Part shown: in pieces, positions 15,887-24,570 of the stretch
Numbering within the stretch: the first letter of the stretch is position 1
How the letters are laid out: each line of letters begins with the position of its first letter
Assembly (NCBI RefSeq): GCF_018531465.1
Contig: NZ_JAHDTF010000012.1
Coordinates: 228,942-292,941 of the forward strand
DNA: 64,000 nt
DNA from: Sphaerisporangium fuscum
GTDB taxonomy: Bacteria > Actinomycetota > Actinomycetes > Streptosporangiales > Streptosporangiaceae
Direction of reading: 5' to 3'
Notes under the pieces: model-generated
The model's input: only the letters and a program-made list of their open reading frames with translations
What the model was told of the DNA's origin: nothing
Database searches by the model: none
Made by a program: the position numbers and the translations under genes

Positions 15887-16927
15887 CTAGTGGTCGCCCC
15901 GGCCGGCGGGCGCGGTGCTGGCGCGCACGATCAGGGTCGGCTCGACGGACGCGGGCTCGGGGGCGGCGTCCGGATCCGTGAGGTGGCGTACCAGGTGGGA
16001 GACCGCGAGCGCGCCCATCTCGGCGAACGGCTGGGCCACGGTCGTCAGCGACGGCGAGCAGTACTGCGCCAGGGCGATGTCGTCGACGCCGACGACGGAG
16101 ATGTCGTCGGGCACCCGCCTGCCGAGCTCGTGCAGCGCCCGGATGACGCCGAACGCCATCTCGTCGCTGGCCACGAAGACGGCCGTGACGTCCGGGATCC
16201 TGCCGAGGATGAGGCCGTTGCGGTAGCCGGACTCGGGCGACCAGTCCCCCTCCAGCTCGGGCGGGACGGTCCTGCCCTCCGCCTCCAGGGTGTCGCGCCA
16301 CCCCTGGGTGCGGCTGGCCGCGTCTAGCCACTCCCGGGGCCCGGAGACGTGCCAGACGGTCTCGTGCCCCAGGTCGAGCAGATGCCGGGTCGCCAGGCGC
16401 GCGGCGAGGGACTGGTCGACGGCCACGACCTCGGTGGCGGAGGTACGCGATCCGTCGATGGTGACGGTCGGCACGGAGCCGGTGAGCTGCTCGATCCGCC
16501 TGCTCACGTGGATGAGCGGGACCGCGAGGATGACGCCCTCGACACCCTGGCCCTCCAGCCGCGACAGGGCGTCCTCGATGGCGGAGGTGTCCAGCGAGGC
16601 GGTGGTGGCGGTCGAGACCGAGTAGCCGGCTTCCCGGGCCGCGCTCTCGATGCCGTACATGAGGGTGATGCGCGAGTAGAAGCTGGTCTGCAGCATCACC
16701 ACGCCGATGTTGCGGCTGCGGCCGGAGGACAGCACCCGGGCGGCGTTGTTCTTGCGGTAGCCGAGCTGGTCGACGGCCGCCAGGACCTTCGCCCGCGTCT
16801 TCTCCTGCACGTTGGGGTGGCCGGCCAGGGCGCGTGAGACGGTCTGGGGGGAGACCCCCGCGACCCGGGCGACGTCGGCCATCGCGGGCGGCCGTGCCGG
16901 GTCGTCGTCCGCGCTCCCCATCGTCAT
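15887..16927 (-). CDS. LacI-family repressor of the sugar regulon
   Basis: 346 residues. LacI-type HTH at about residues 15-60 (MADVARVAGVSPQTVSRALA, with hinge LGYRKNNAARVLSSGRSRNI), then a periplasmic-binding-like sugar domain ending in FVASDEMAFGVIRALHELGR, VPDDISVVGVDD and SPSLTTVAQPF. It lies between two divergent target units, and three near-identical operators flank it, so its regulon in this window is well defined. The inducer is probably a galactoside released by the secreted protein or the GH35 enzyme, which is inference. Confidence 0.92.
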   Translation of the reverse strand: MTMGSADDDPARPPAMADVARVAGVSPQTVSRALAGHPNVQEKTRAKVLAAVDQLGYRKNNAARVLSSGRSRNIGVVMLQTSFYSRITLMYGIESAAREAGYSVSTATTASLDTSAIEDALSRLEGQGVEGVILAVPLIHVSRRIEQLTGSVPTVTIDGSRTSATEVVAVDQSLAARLATRHLLDLGHETVWHVSGPREWLDAASRTQGWRDTLEAEGRTVPPELEGDWSPESGYRNGLILGRIPDVTAVFVASDEMAFGVIRALHELGRRVPDDISVVGVDDIALAQYCSPSLTTVAQPFAEMGALAVSHLVRHLTDPDAAPEPASVEPTLIVRASTAPAGRGDH

Positions 16928-17023
16928 CAGTCCCTTTCGCCGTCCTTCTTCTGGACGATGATAGCGCGCGCATCCGCTCTCTCCCCAGCGTCAGCCGCCT
17001 GGGGCACTCCAACGGAAGTCAAG

Positions 17024-17054
17024 TATTGGCATCGATAACATCCTGTGCCATAGT
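17024..17054 (+). promoter_or_regulatory. Promoter and LacI operator copy 3, for the ABC/GH35 operon
   Basis: TATTGGCATCGATAACATC (17024-17042) is the exact reverse complement of copy 2 over 19 bases. -35 TTGGCA (17026-17031), a 17-base spacer and -10 CATAGT (17049-17054) are identical in layout to the minus-strand promoter of the secreted gene. Confidence 0.78.
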
Positions 17055-17164
17055 TCCGGCACATCAGCGTGAGCGCCGGACCGCCGGGACCCACAGCGCG
17101 TCCCGTGGTTCACGGCGGATCGTGGGAGAGCCGAGTCTCCGCTCTCCGCCCGGAAGGAGAAGCC

Positions 17165-18463
17165 GTGAAGAAGCCGATTATGCGGATGGCGGGAATCGCG
17201 GGCGCGGTCGTGTTCGGACTGGCGCTCGCGGGGTGCTCCGGCACCGGCTCGGGCTCCACTGGTGCCGGCGGCAAGGTCTCGGTGTCGTTCTGGGGCTGGG
17301 CGCCGGGCTACGAGGACGCCGTGAAGGCCTTCAACAGCACCCACACCGACGTGCAGGTCACCTACCAGCAGGTGCAGCCCGGCGCCAAGGGCGGCTACCA
17401 GAAGATGCTCAACGCGGTCCAGGCCGGCAACGCGCCCTGCCTCGCCCAGCTCGGCTACGAGACCTTGCCGAGCTTCGCCGCCCAAGGCGCCCTGCAGGAC
17501 GTCGCGCAGTACGCGAACGCCGCCAGGGACGAGTTCCAGACGGCCGCCTGGAACTCGGTGTCGCTCGGTGACGCCGTCTACGGCGCCCCCGTCGACACCG
17601 GCCCCATGGCCCTGTTCTACAACAAGAAGGTTTTCGACTCGCTCGGACTCCAGCCCCCCGCGACCTGGGACGAGTACAAGGCCGCCGCCGAGAAGATCCA
17701 CGCCTCCGACCCGCACAAGTACATCTCCTCGCCTTACCGTGACTACGACTACGCGGGCCTGGCCTGGCAGGCCGGAGCCGGTTGGTTCGGCATCGACGGC
17801 GACTCCTGGACGGTCACCCTGGCCTCCCCGGCCAACGACAAGGTCGCCGAATACTGGCAGGGCCTGGTCGACAAGGGCCTGATCAGCAGCGCCCCCATGT
17901 ACGACCAGGCGTGGTACGCCGGTCTCGGCGACGGCGACATCGCCACCGTCGTCGGCGCCGTCTGGCAGGCCGGCGTCATCAAGGGCGGCGCGAAGGACGG
18001 CTCCGGCCACTGGGCCGTCGCGCCGATGCCACAGTGGAGCGCCGGCGCCGGCCAGGTCGGCAACGCCGGCGGATCGGCCACCGCCGTCCTCAAGGGCTGC
18101 ACGACCCCCGAGCAGGCCTGGGAGTTCGCGCACTGGATGAGCACGGATCACAAGGCCTACGCCACCCTCGTCGACAAGGCCGCGCTGTACCCGGCCGCGA
18201 AGTCGCTGCTCGACCTTCCCCAGCTGACCGCCGGCGATCCCTACTTCGGCGGCCAGAAGATCTACGACGTCTTCGCCGCGGCGGCGGCGAAGGTCAACTC
18301 CGGCTGGACCTGGGGCCCGGTCATGACGAAGACCGCCGCCGACCTGAACGACGGGCTCGACAAGGCGTGGGCGGGCAAGGGCACCCTCGCGGACGCGCTG
18401 CGGACGGCCCAGGACAAGACGGTCGCCGAGCTGCGGAGCCAGGGCCTCAAGGTCTCCGGCTGA
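17165..18463 (+). CDS. ABC sugar importer, solute-binding lipoprotein
   Basis: 432 residues from GTG 17165 with AAGGAG upstream. Lipoprotein signal with LALAGC at about residues 16-22, then a family 1 solute-binding fold: SVSFWGWAPGYEDAVKAFNS at the start, Gly-rich WQAGVIKGG and a late AWEFAHWMSTD typical of MalE/UgpB-like proteins. It delivers an oligosaccharide to the two permeases downstream. No ATPase gene is present, so a shared MsiK-type ATPase elsewhere is expected, as in other actinomycetes. First gene of a four-gene operon behind LacI operator 3. Confidence 0.9.
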   Translation: MKKPIMRMAGIAGAVVFGLALAGCSGTGSGSTGAGGKVSVSFWGWAPGYEDAVKAFNSTHTDVQVTYQQVQPGAKGGYQKMLNAVQAGNAPCLAQLGYETLPSFAAQGALQDVAQYANAARDEFQTAAWNSVSLGDAVYGAPVDTGPMALFYNKKVFDSLGLQPPATWDEYKAAAEKIHASDPHKYISSPYRDYDYAGLAWQAGAGWFGIDGDSWTVTLASPANDKVAEYWQGLVDKGLISSAPMYDQAWYAGLGDGDIATVVGAVWQAGVIKGGAKDGSGHWAVAPMPQWSAGAGQVGNAGGSATAVLKGCTTPEQAWEFAHWMSTDHKAYATLVDKAALYPAAKSLLDLPQLTAGDPYFGGQKIYDVFAAAAAKVNSGWTWGPVMTKTAADLNDGLDKAWAGKGTLADALRTAQDKTVAELRSQGLKVSG

Positions 18464-18515
18464 CGATGCGACGAAGAGCGCGTGTCGCCCACGGGCGGTA
18501 TGAGGAAGAGAGCCA

Positions 18516-19469
18516 GTGACCAACCTTGCCACGGCGGCCGACGCGACCACCGGTCGGCGGGCCGCACCACCAGCACGACGCCAGGGCCGGGCACGCGGCC
18601 TGCCCACGCCGCTGCTGTTCTGCGGCCCGTTCGTGGTGATCTTCGCGGCCATGTACATCGCGCCGATCGTCTACGCGGCCGTCAGCAGCCTGTTCGTCGT
18701 CCGCCGGTCGGGGCTCGGGCTGACGCCGCCGACCAAGGTCTTCGACCCGGCCGGCAACTACGCCCAGGCCTTCGGCGACAAGGACTTCACCGCCTCGCTG
18801 GGCCGGGTCGCTCTCTTCGGCGTCGTCCAGGTGCCGGTGATGCTCGCCCTGGCCCTCGGACTGGCGCTGCTCATCGACTCCAGGTCCGCCCGGGGGAAGG
18901 GCTTCTTCCGGCTCACCGGGTTCCTGCCGTACGCGGTGCCGGGCGTGAGCGCCGCGCTGGTCTGGTCGTTCATGTACTCGCCGCAGTCGAGCCCGATCAA
19001 CCACGCGCTGGAGCCGCTCGGCCTCCGCGTCCCGTTCTTCGACGGCGGCGCCGTGCTGTGGTCGGTGGCGAACATCGTCACCTGGGCCTGGACCGGCTAC
19101 AACATGATCATCATCTACGCCGCGCTGCAGTCGATCCCCGCCGAGGTGCTGGAGGCCGCGAAGATGGACGGCGCCTCGGCGCTCCGGACCGCCTGGAGCA
19201 TCAAGATCCCGGCAGTGCGCGGCGCCATCGTCCTGACCGCGGTCTTCTCCATCATCGGATCGGCGCAGCTGTTCAACGAGCCGACCGTGCTGCAGCCCGT
19301 CTCCGGCGGGGCGGTCTCCTCGACGTTCACACCGATCATGTCCGCCCAGGCGGCCGTCGCGGCGGGGAACTACCCGTACGCGGCCGCGCAGTCGGTGATC
19401 CTGGCGGTGCTCGTCGGTGTGGTGTCGCTGGTGTTCTTCAGGCTGACCAACCGGGGTGGGACGGCATGA
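18516..19469 (+). CDS. ABC sugar permease (MalF type)
   Basis: 317 residues from GTG 18516. Six membrane helices after a charged 28-residue N-terminus. The EAA loop that contacts the ATPase is EVLEAAKMDGASALRTAWSI followed by KIPAVRGAI. Its stop overlaps the next permease ATG (19466) by four bases. Forms the importer channel with that partner and the lipoprotein above. Confidence 0.92.
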   Translation: MTNLATAADATTGRRAAPPARRQGRARGLPTPLLFCGPFVVIFAAMYIAPIVYAAVSSLFVVRRSGLGLTPPTKVFDPAGNYAQAFGDKDFTASLGRVALFGVVQVPVMLALALGLALLIDSRSARGKGFFRLTGFLPYAVPGVSAALVWSFMYSPQSSPINHALEPLGLRVPFFDGGAVLWSVANIVTWAWTGYNMIIIYAALQSIPAEVLEAAKMDGASALRTAWSIKIPAVRGAIVLTAVFSIIGSAQLFNEPTVLQPVSGGAVSSTFTPIMSAQAAVAAGNYPYAAAQSVILAVLVGVVSLVFFRLTNRGGTA

Positions 19470-20341
19470 GCACGGTCACCGGGAAGCCGGCCCGCCTGCG
19501 GCCACGCCGCGAGACCACCCCGCTGAGTCGCACGGTCGTGATGCTGCTCCTGGCCCTGTCCACCCTCTATTTCCTCTTCCCGCTGTGGTGGCTGCTGGTC
19601 TCCGCCACCAAGCCGTTCGGCGAGCAGTTCAGCGGCGACGGGCTCTGGTTCGACGGCTTCGGGCTGATCGGCAACATCGTCAGGCTCACGGCGCAGGACG
19701 ACGGGATCTTCTGGCGGTGGATGCTCAACAGCGTCGCCTACTGCGGGATCGGCGCCCTGGTGGGCACCGTGCTGTCCGCCCTGGCCGGGTACACGATCGC
19801 CAAGTTCGAGTTCCGCGGCCGTGGTGTCCTCTTCGGGAGCGTGCTCGCCGCCGTGCTGGTGCCGAAGATCCTGTTCACGCTGCCGCTCTACCTGATGTTC
19901 TCCGGCATCCACCTGATCAACACCCCGGTCGCCGTCCTGCTGCCCAGCGTCGTCAGCCCGTTCGGCGTGTACCTCTCCCGCGTCTTCGCCGCGCAGTCCG
20001 TACCGGACGAAGTGATCGAGGCGGGCCGGCTCGACGGGGCGGGCGAGTTCCGGATCTTCTGCGCGCTCGCCGTGCGGATGATGCTCCCCGCCCTGGTGAC
20101 CATCTTCCTGTTCCAGTTCGTCGATATCTGGAACAACTATCTTCTGCCCGCCATGGTGCTCGGCGATGATCGTCTGCAACCGGTCACCGTCGGGCTGGTC
20201 GGTTGGAACGCGAGCCACGTGGCGGTGCCGCCGCCGCTGGTAGTCATCGGATCGCTGGTGTCGGTCGTCCCGCTGCTGGCAGCCTTCCTCGCGCTGCAGC
20301 GGTTCTGGCGCGCCGGCATGACGGCGGGAGCCTTCAAGTGA
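19466..20341 (+). CDS. ABC sugar permease (MalG type)
   Basis: 291 residues from ATG 19466, overlapping the MalF-type stop. Six helices; EAA loop EVIEAGRLDGAGEFRIFCAL and then VRMMLPAL. Ends GTGA, where the stop overlaps the GH35 GTG start at 20338, giving tight coupling between uptake and hydrolysis. Confidence 0.92.
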   Translation: MSTVTGKPARLRPRRETTPLSRTVVMLLLALSTLYFLFPLWWLLVSATKPFGEQFSGDGLWFDGFGLIGNIVRLTAQDDGIFWRWMLNSVAYCGIGALVGTVLSALAGYTIAKFEFRGRGVLFGSVLAAVLVPKILFTLPLYLMFSGIHLINTPVAVLLPSVVSPFGVYLSRVFAAQSVPDEVIEAGRLDGAGEFRIFCALAVRMMLPALVTIFLFQFVDIWNNYLLPAMVLGDDRLQPVTVGLVGWNASHVAVPPPLVVIGSLVSVVPLLAAFLALQRFWRAGMTAGAFK

Positions 20342-22155
20342 CACTGACGACAGCAGCAGAACGCAGCCGCCGGTCCGCGGCGATCCTGTCGTACCCCGAC
20401 GGTGAGCTCCTGCGCGACGGCCGCCCGCACCGCATCCTCGCGGGGTCGCTGCACTATTTCCGGGTCCATCCCGGCCTGTGGGCGGACCGGCTGGAACGCG
20501 TCGCGGCCATGGGGCTGAACACGGTCGACACCTACGTCCCCTGGAACTTCCACGAACGCAGGCGAGGGGAGTTCCGCTTCGACGGCCCGCAGGACGTCGA
20601 GCGGTTCGTCCGGCTCGCCCAGGACACCGGCCTCGACGTGATCGTGCGACCCGGCCCCTACATCTGCGCGGAGTGGGACAACGGCGGCCTGCCGGCCTGG
20701 CTGACCGGCACCCCGGGCATGCGGCTCCGCTCCTCGTACCGCCCCTTCCTGGACGAGGTGGCACGCTGGTTCGACGAGCTCGTCCCGCGGATCGCCTCCC
20801 TGCAGGCGTCCCGGGGCGGACCGGTCGTCGCGGTGCAGGTCGAGAACGAGTACGGCAGCTACGGGGACGACCACGACTACATGCGGTGGGTCCGTGACGC
20901 GATCGCCGAGCGGGGCGTCACCGAGCTGCTGTACACCGCCGACGGCCCCACCGAGCTGATGCTCGACGGCGGGACCCTGCCCGGTGAACTCGCCACCGCG
21001 ACGTTCGGCTCCCGCGCGCCCCAGGCGGCCCGGCTGCTCCGCTCACGCCGCCCGGGGGAGCCCTTCGTCTGCGCGGAGTTCTGGAACGGCTGGTTCGACC
21101 ACTGGGGCGAGAAGCACCACATCCGCTCCGTCGGGAGCGCGGTGGAGACTCTCACCGACATCCTGGAGGCCGGCGGCTCGGTCAGCGTGTACATGGCGCA
21201 CGGCGGCACCAACTTCGGCCTCTGGGCCGGTGCCAACCACGACGGCGACGGCATCCAGCCGACCGTGACCAGCTACGACTCCGACGCCCCGATCGCCGAA
21301 CACGGCGCGCTCACCCCGAAGTTCTTCGCCTTCCGCGACCGGCTGCGCGCCGTCACCGGCGCGCCGGACCGGCCTCTGCCCGCCGATCCGCCGCTGCTCG
21401 GGCCCCGCACGCTCCGGGTCACCCGCGCCGCCGGCCTGCTCGGCGGCCTCGGCGCGGTGTCCGAGGCCGTGGCCTCGCCGCACCCGCTCAGCTTCGAGGA
21501 ACTGGGACAGTCCTCCGGCCTGGTGCTCTACCGCGCGCATCCGCGACTCCCCCGGGGACTCAACAAGCTGACGGTCTCCGGGCTGCACGACCGCGCCCAG
21601 GTCTTCGTCGACGGCGAGCCGGCCGGTGTGCTCGACCGGGAGCCGTACCTCCTCACCCTCGACGGCGCGGGTGAGGAGGTACGGCTCGAGCTGCTGGTCG
21701 AGAACCAGGGGCGCGTGAACTACGGGCCGCTGCTCGGCCAGGGCAAGGGCATCCTCGGCGGCGTCCAAATCGAGCGCCGTCTGGTCCACGGCTGGACGAT
21801 GCGCCCGCTGCCGCTCGACGAGTGGACCGGTGACGACGTCGCCCGCGCGGCGTCCGCTGCGGCTCCGCAGGGCTCGGCGGGATTCGCCACCGCGCGCCTG
21901 TGGGTGGACGAGCCGGCGGACACGTTCCTCGCCTTCCCCGGCTTCGGCAAGGGCTTCGTCTGGATCAACGGAGTCCTGCTCGGCCGTTACTGGGAGATCG
22001 GGCCGCAGATGACGCTCTACCTGCCCGCTCCGTTCACCGTACGGGGAGAGAACACCATCACCGTGCTCGAACTGGAGCGTTTCGGGAACCGGATCGAACT
22101 CCGTGACCGGCCCGAACTCGGGGCGGCCGAGGAGTACATCGAGACGTTTTCCTGA
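20338..22155 (+). CDS. GH35 beta-galactosidase
   Basis: 605 residues from GTG 20338. GH35 catalytic barrel with acid/base Glu171 in VQVENEYGSYG and nucleophile Glu247 in CAEFWNGWFDHWG; the early RILAGSLHYFRVHPGLWADR and VRPGPYICAEWDNGGLPAWL are diagnostic. C-terminal beta domains end with GKGFVWINGVLLGRYWEIGP and LELERFG. There is no signal peptide, so it is cytosolic and acts on imported galactosides. Last gene of the LacI-controlled import operon; the galactose theme agrees with ricin-type lectin repeats on the divergent secreted protein. Confidence 0.93.
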   Translation: MTLTTAAERSRRSAAILSYPDGELLRDGRPHRILAGSLHYFRVHPGLWADRLERVAAMGLNTVDTYVPWNFHERRRGEFRFDGPQDVERFVRLAQDTGLDVIVRPGPYICAEWDNGGLPAWLTGTPGMRLRSSYRPFLDEVARWFDELVPRIASLQASRGGPVVAVQVENEYGSYGDDHDYMRWVRDAIAERGVTELLYTADGPTELMLDGGTLPGELATATFGSRAPQAARLLRSRRPGEPFVCAEFWNGWFDHWGEKHHIRSVGSAVETLTDILEAGGSVSVYMAHGGTNFGLWAGANHDGDGIQPTVTSYDSDAPIAEHGALTPKFFAFRDRLRAVTGAPDRPLPADPPLLGPRTLRVTRAAGLLGGLGAVSEAVASPHPLSFEELGQSSGLVLYRAHPRLPRGLNKLTVSGLHDRAQVFVDGEPAGVLDREPYLLTLDGAGEEVRLELLVENQGRVNYGPLLGQGKGILGGVQIERRLVHGWTMRPLPLDEWTGDDVARAASAAAPQGSAGFATARLWVDEPADTFLAFPGFGKGFVWINGVLLGRYWEIGPQMTLYLPAPFTVRGENTITVLELERFGNRIELRDRPELGAAEEYIETFS

Positions 22156-22185
22156 CCCGGCTGGGCAGGAGTAAGCTGCACTAAT

Positions 22186-22202
22186 TGCAACAACTAGTTG
22201 CA
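22186..22202. promoter_or_regulatory. TGCAAC-N5-GTTGCA dyad upstream of TetR gene
   Basis: TGCAACAACTAGTTGCA has perfect 6-base arms 14 bases before ATG 22216. The GCAAC-N5-GTTGC core recurs twice upstream of the SRPBCC/ArsR pair at 33.3 kb. Confidence 0.6.
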
Positions 22203-22215
22203 GCAAGGGAGGGGA

Positions 22216-22860
22216 ATGTCAGCGGCAGGGACCGTGCGGCCTGGCGGACGCACCGCCCGTACCAGGGCCAAGGTGCTTCAGGCCGCGCTCGAGGAAGTGG
22301 GCGAGCGCGGCTTCGACGCCGTGAGCGTGGAGGACATCGCGGTGCGGGCGGGCGTGCACAAGACCACGGTGTACCGGCGGTGGGAGACCAAGGACCGGGT
22401 GGTGGCCGAGGCGTTCGTCGAGGCCATCGACTCCACGATCGCCCTCACCGACACCGGGGACATCCGTGACGACCTGCGGGTCATCGCACGTACCGTGCTC
22501 GTCACCGTGCAGAGCACCGCGGTCAACGCGGCGGTCAGGACGTTGATGTCCGGCGGACACAGCTCAGAGCATGTTCGCCGGTTCCTCCTCGGCTTCTTCG
22601 ACGAGCGCCTCGTGCAGGTCACTCCCGTGATCCAGCGTGCGATCGAACGCGGGCAACTCCCCCAGGGCACCGACCCGGTGCTGCTGTACAAGCATGCGAT
22701 CGGGCCGCTGTACTACCGGCACTTCATCATGGCGGACCCGCTGACGCCCGCCGACGCCGTCATGACCGCCGACGCCGCCCTCGCCGCGGCGCGGGCCGGC
22801 ACCTTCGTCCTCCCTCTTGCTTCGCCCGAGGTGCCGCCGAGTCGAGCCACTCATACATGA
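22216..22860 (+). CDS. TetR/AcrR-family regulator
   Basis: 214 residues from ATG 22216 with GGGAGGGG upstream. HTH at about residues 13-60 (KVLQAALEEVGERGFDAVSV, then VRAGVHKTTVYRRWETKDRV), followed by a TetR_C_11-like ligand domain (LVTVQSTAVNAAVRTLMSGG and PLYYRHFIMADPL). A dyad at the start probably gives autoregulation. No structural gene is obviously paired with it; upstream is the sugar operon and downstream the lpqS-like operon. Confidence 0.85.
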   Translation: MSAAGTVRPGGRTARTRAKVLQAALEEVGERGFDAVSVEDIAVRAGVHKTTVYRRWETKDRVVAEAFVEAIDSTIALTDTGDIRDDLRVIARTVLVTVQSTAVNAAVRTLMSGGHSSEHVRRFLLGFFDERLVQVTPVIQRAIERGQLPQGTDPVLLYKHAIGPLYYRHFIMADPLTPADAVMTADAALAAARAGTFVLPLASPEVPPSRATHT

Positions 22861-23010
22861 TCATCGCCGCAACCGACACGTACGGTGAGCCGGCGGGGAC
22901 GAGCCGCACCGCGACCACCTGACGAGGGCACCATGGTCGGGGCACCTTGGGGAGTGGAGGCCCAGGGATTACATGCCCGTTGCCAGCAATGTGCAGTCAA
23001 GCTGCTACTT

Positions 23011-23016
23011 ATAGTG
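23011..23016 (+). promoter_or_regulatory. -10 element of a leaderless promoter
   Basis: TATAGT lies exactly seven bases before ATG 23024 and no ribosome-binding site is present, so transcription and translation probably start together. No CsoR/RicR-like dyad is visible here. Confidence 0.5.
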
Positions 23017-23023
23017 ACCAGTC

Positions 23024-23407
23024 ATGAATGTCGTGGGCGGCCGCACACCCAAGCCACGCTGGGAGGCGTGGCTTGTCGTGCTGGTCGGCCTGGTCACGGT
23101 GGCTCATCTGTGGACGCACGCCACCACCCCTCGACATCATCCCGTCCAGCTCGGCGTCCTCATGGTGGACTCCTGCCCGGATCACCCGGTTCACGATCAC
23201 CACGACGGCTCCTTTCACCCTGACGCCTTCATGCTGCCGGTATGGGACTGCGCGACCACGGCTCAGGCGCCGATCACCTCGGTCGTGTCGGACACGCCGT
23301 CGGAGCCGGCCTCCGCGACCGGGCCGGCAAGCCTCACCCGCGCTCCACCCCACGACCACCGGGGGCGGGCCGTCCTCACCCACACGCTCGAGATCTGCCG
23401 CTGCTGA
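23024..23407 (+). CDS. His-rich membrane-anchored protein, LpqS-like
   Basis: 127 residues. One N-terminal membrane segment ([16 protein letters not shown], residues about 15-30), then a His-rich exterior with [16 protein letters not shown], paired Cys (VDSCPDHP and VWDCATT) and a terminal CRC. Size, His/Cys layout and the order with the next two genes match mycobacterial lpqS (Rv0847), a copper-responsive exported protein. Sequence similarity to LpqS is weak and judged by eye, so the family call is inference supported mainly by synteny. Probable leaderless start. Confidence 0.55.
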   Translation: MNVVGGRTPKPRWEAWLVVLVGLVTVAHLWTHATTPRHHPVQLGVLMVDSCPDHPVHDHHDGSFHPDAFMLPVWDCATTAQAPITSVVSDTPSEPASATGPASLTRAPPHDHRGRAVLTHTLEICRC

Positions 23408-23508
23408 CGGCCGCGGAGCCGCTGTCCGCCAGGACAGGGGGCTTCACGCCGCGCCGAAACCATCAGCGACACCGGCACACCACCGTGCCGGAGAGAGCGT
23501 GCGCCATC

Positions 23509-24570
23509 ATGTCGATCCCGTCCTCCGTCATCAGCAGGCCGGCCACACCGTTCACCCATCTGGTGGGCAACACCCCGATCCGCTGGATCTCCCATCCGTT
23601 CGCCGCCGGTGGCCGAGGCTTCTGGGCCAAGCTCGAAGGCGCCAATCCAGGGGGCATCAAAGACCGCGCTGCCCTGCACATCGTGGAGCGCGCCCGGACG
23701 CGGGGCGAGCTCGCCCCCGGAGCGGTGATCGTCGAATCCACTTCAGGGACCTTCGGCCTGGGCCTCGCGCTCGCCGCCATCGTCCACGGGCATCCGCTCA
23801 CCATCGTCTCGGACCCGGGCATGGAACCCATCGTGCAGCGCCTGCTGGCCGCGTACGGCGCCCGCGTGGACACCGTCACCGCCCCGCACCCCGTCGGTGG
23901 CTGGCAGCAGGCCCGCCTGGACCGGGTGAGGGAACTCCTCGCCGCCCACCCCGGCTCCTACTGCCCCGGCCAGTACGACAACCCCGACAACGTCGACGCC
24001 TACGCGGCGCTCGCCGGCGAGCTGATCAACCAGATCGGCCGCGTCGACGTGCTGGTGTGCAGCGTCGGCACCGGAGGCCATTCCGCCGGCATCGCCAGGG
24101 TGCTGCGCCGCCTCTACCCCGACATGCGCCTGATCGGCGTCGACTCCATCGGCTCCACCATCTTCGGCCAGCCCGCCAGACCCCGGCTGATGCGCGGCCT
24201 GGGCAGCAGCATCCACCCGCGCAACGTCGCCCACCAGCAGTTCGACGAGGTGCACTGGGTTGCACCGCACGAGGCGGTGTGGGCCAGCCGCACCCTGGCC
24301 GCCACCCACTACACCACCGGCGGATGGAGCGTCGGAGCCGTCGCCGTGGTCGCCGCATGGTGCGCCCGCGCCCTGTCGCCACAGACCCGGATCGTGGCGG
24401 TGTTCCCCGACGGTCCCGCCCGCTACCACACCACCGTCTTCGACGACGCCTACTGCGCCGCCCACGACCTGCTCGACCGGCCCCCCGCGGACGAACCCGA
24501 GGAGATCGACCATCCCGGTGAAGCCGAGGCCACGTCCTGGACCCGCTGCGTCAGCGTGGTGAACCGCTGA
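23509..24570 (+). CDS. cysK2: CysK2-like PLP-dependent cysteine/S-sulfocysteine synthase family
   Basis: 353 residues from ATG 23509, longer than CysK/CysM (about 310) as in CysK2. PLP Lys51 in [11 protein letters not shown]; substrate loop [10 protein letters not shown]; phosphate-binding VGTGGHSAG. The order lpqS-like, this gene, MFS transporter reproduces M. tuberculosis Rv0847-Rv0848-Rv0849, where Rv0848 (CysK2) makes S-sulfocysteine from O-phosphoserine and thiosulfate. The stop overlaps the MFS ATG (TGATG). The reaction here is inferred from family and context. Confidence 0.75.
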   Translation: MSIPSSVISRPATPFTHLVGNTPIRWISHPFAAGGRGFWAKLEGANPGGIKDRAALHIVERARTRGELAPGAVIVESTSGTFGLGLALAAIVHGHPLTIVSDPGMEPIVQRLLAAYGARVDTVTAPHPVGGWQQARLDRVRELLAAHPGSYCPGQYDNPDNVDAYAALAGELINQIGRVDVLVCSVGTGGHSAGIARVLRRLYPDMRLIGVDSIGSTIFGQPARPRLMRGLGSSIHPRNVAHQQFDEVHWVAPHEAVWASRTLAATHYTTGGWSVGAVAVVAAWCARALSPQTRIVAVFPDGPARYHTTVFDDAYCAAHDLLDRPPADEPEEIDHPGEAEATSWTRCVSVVNR

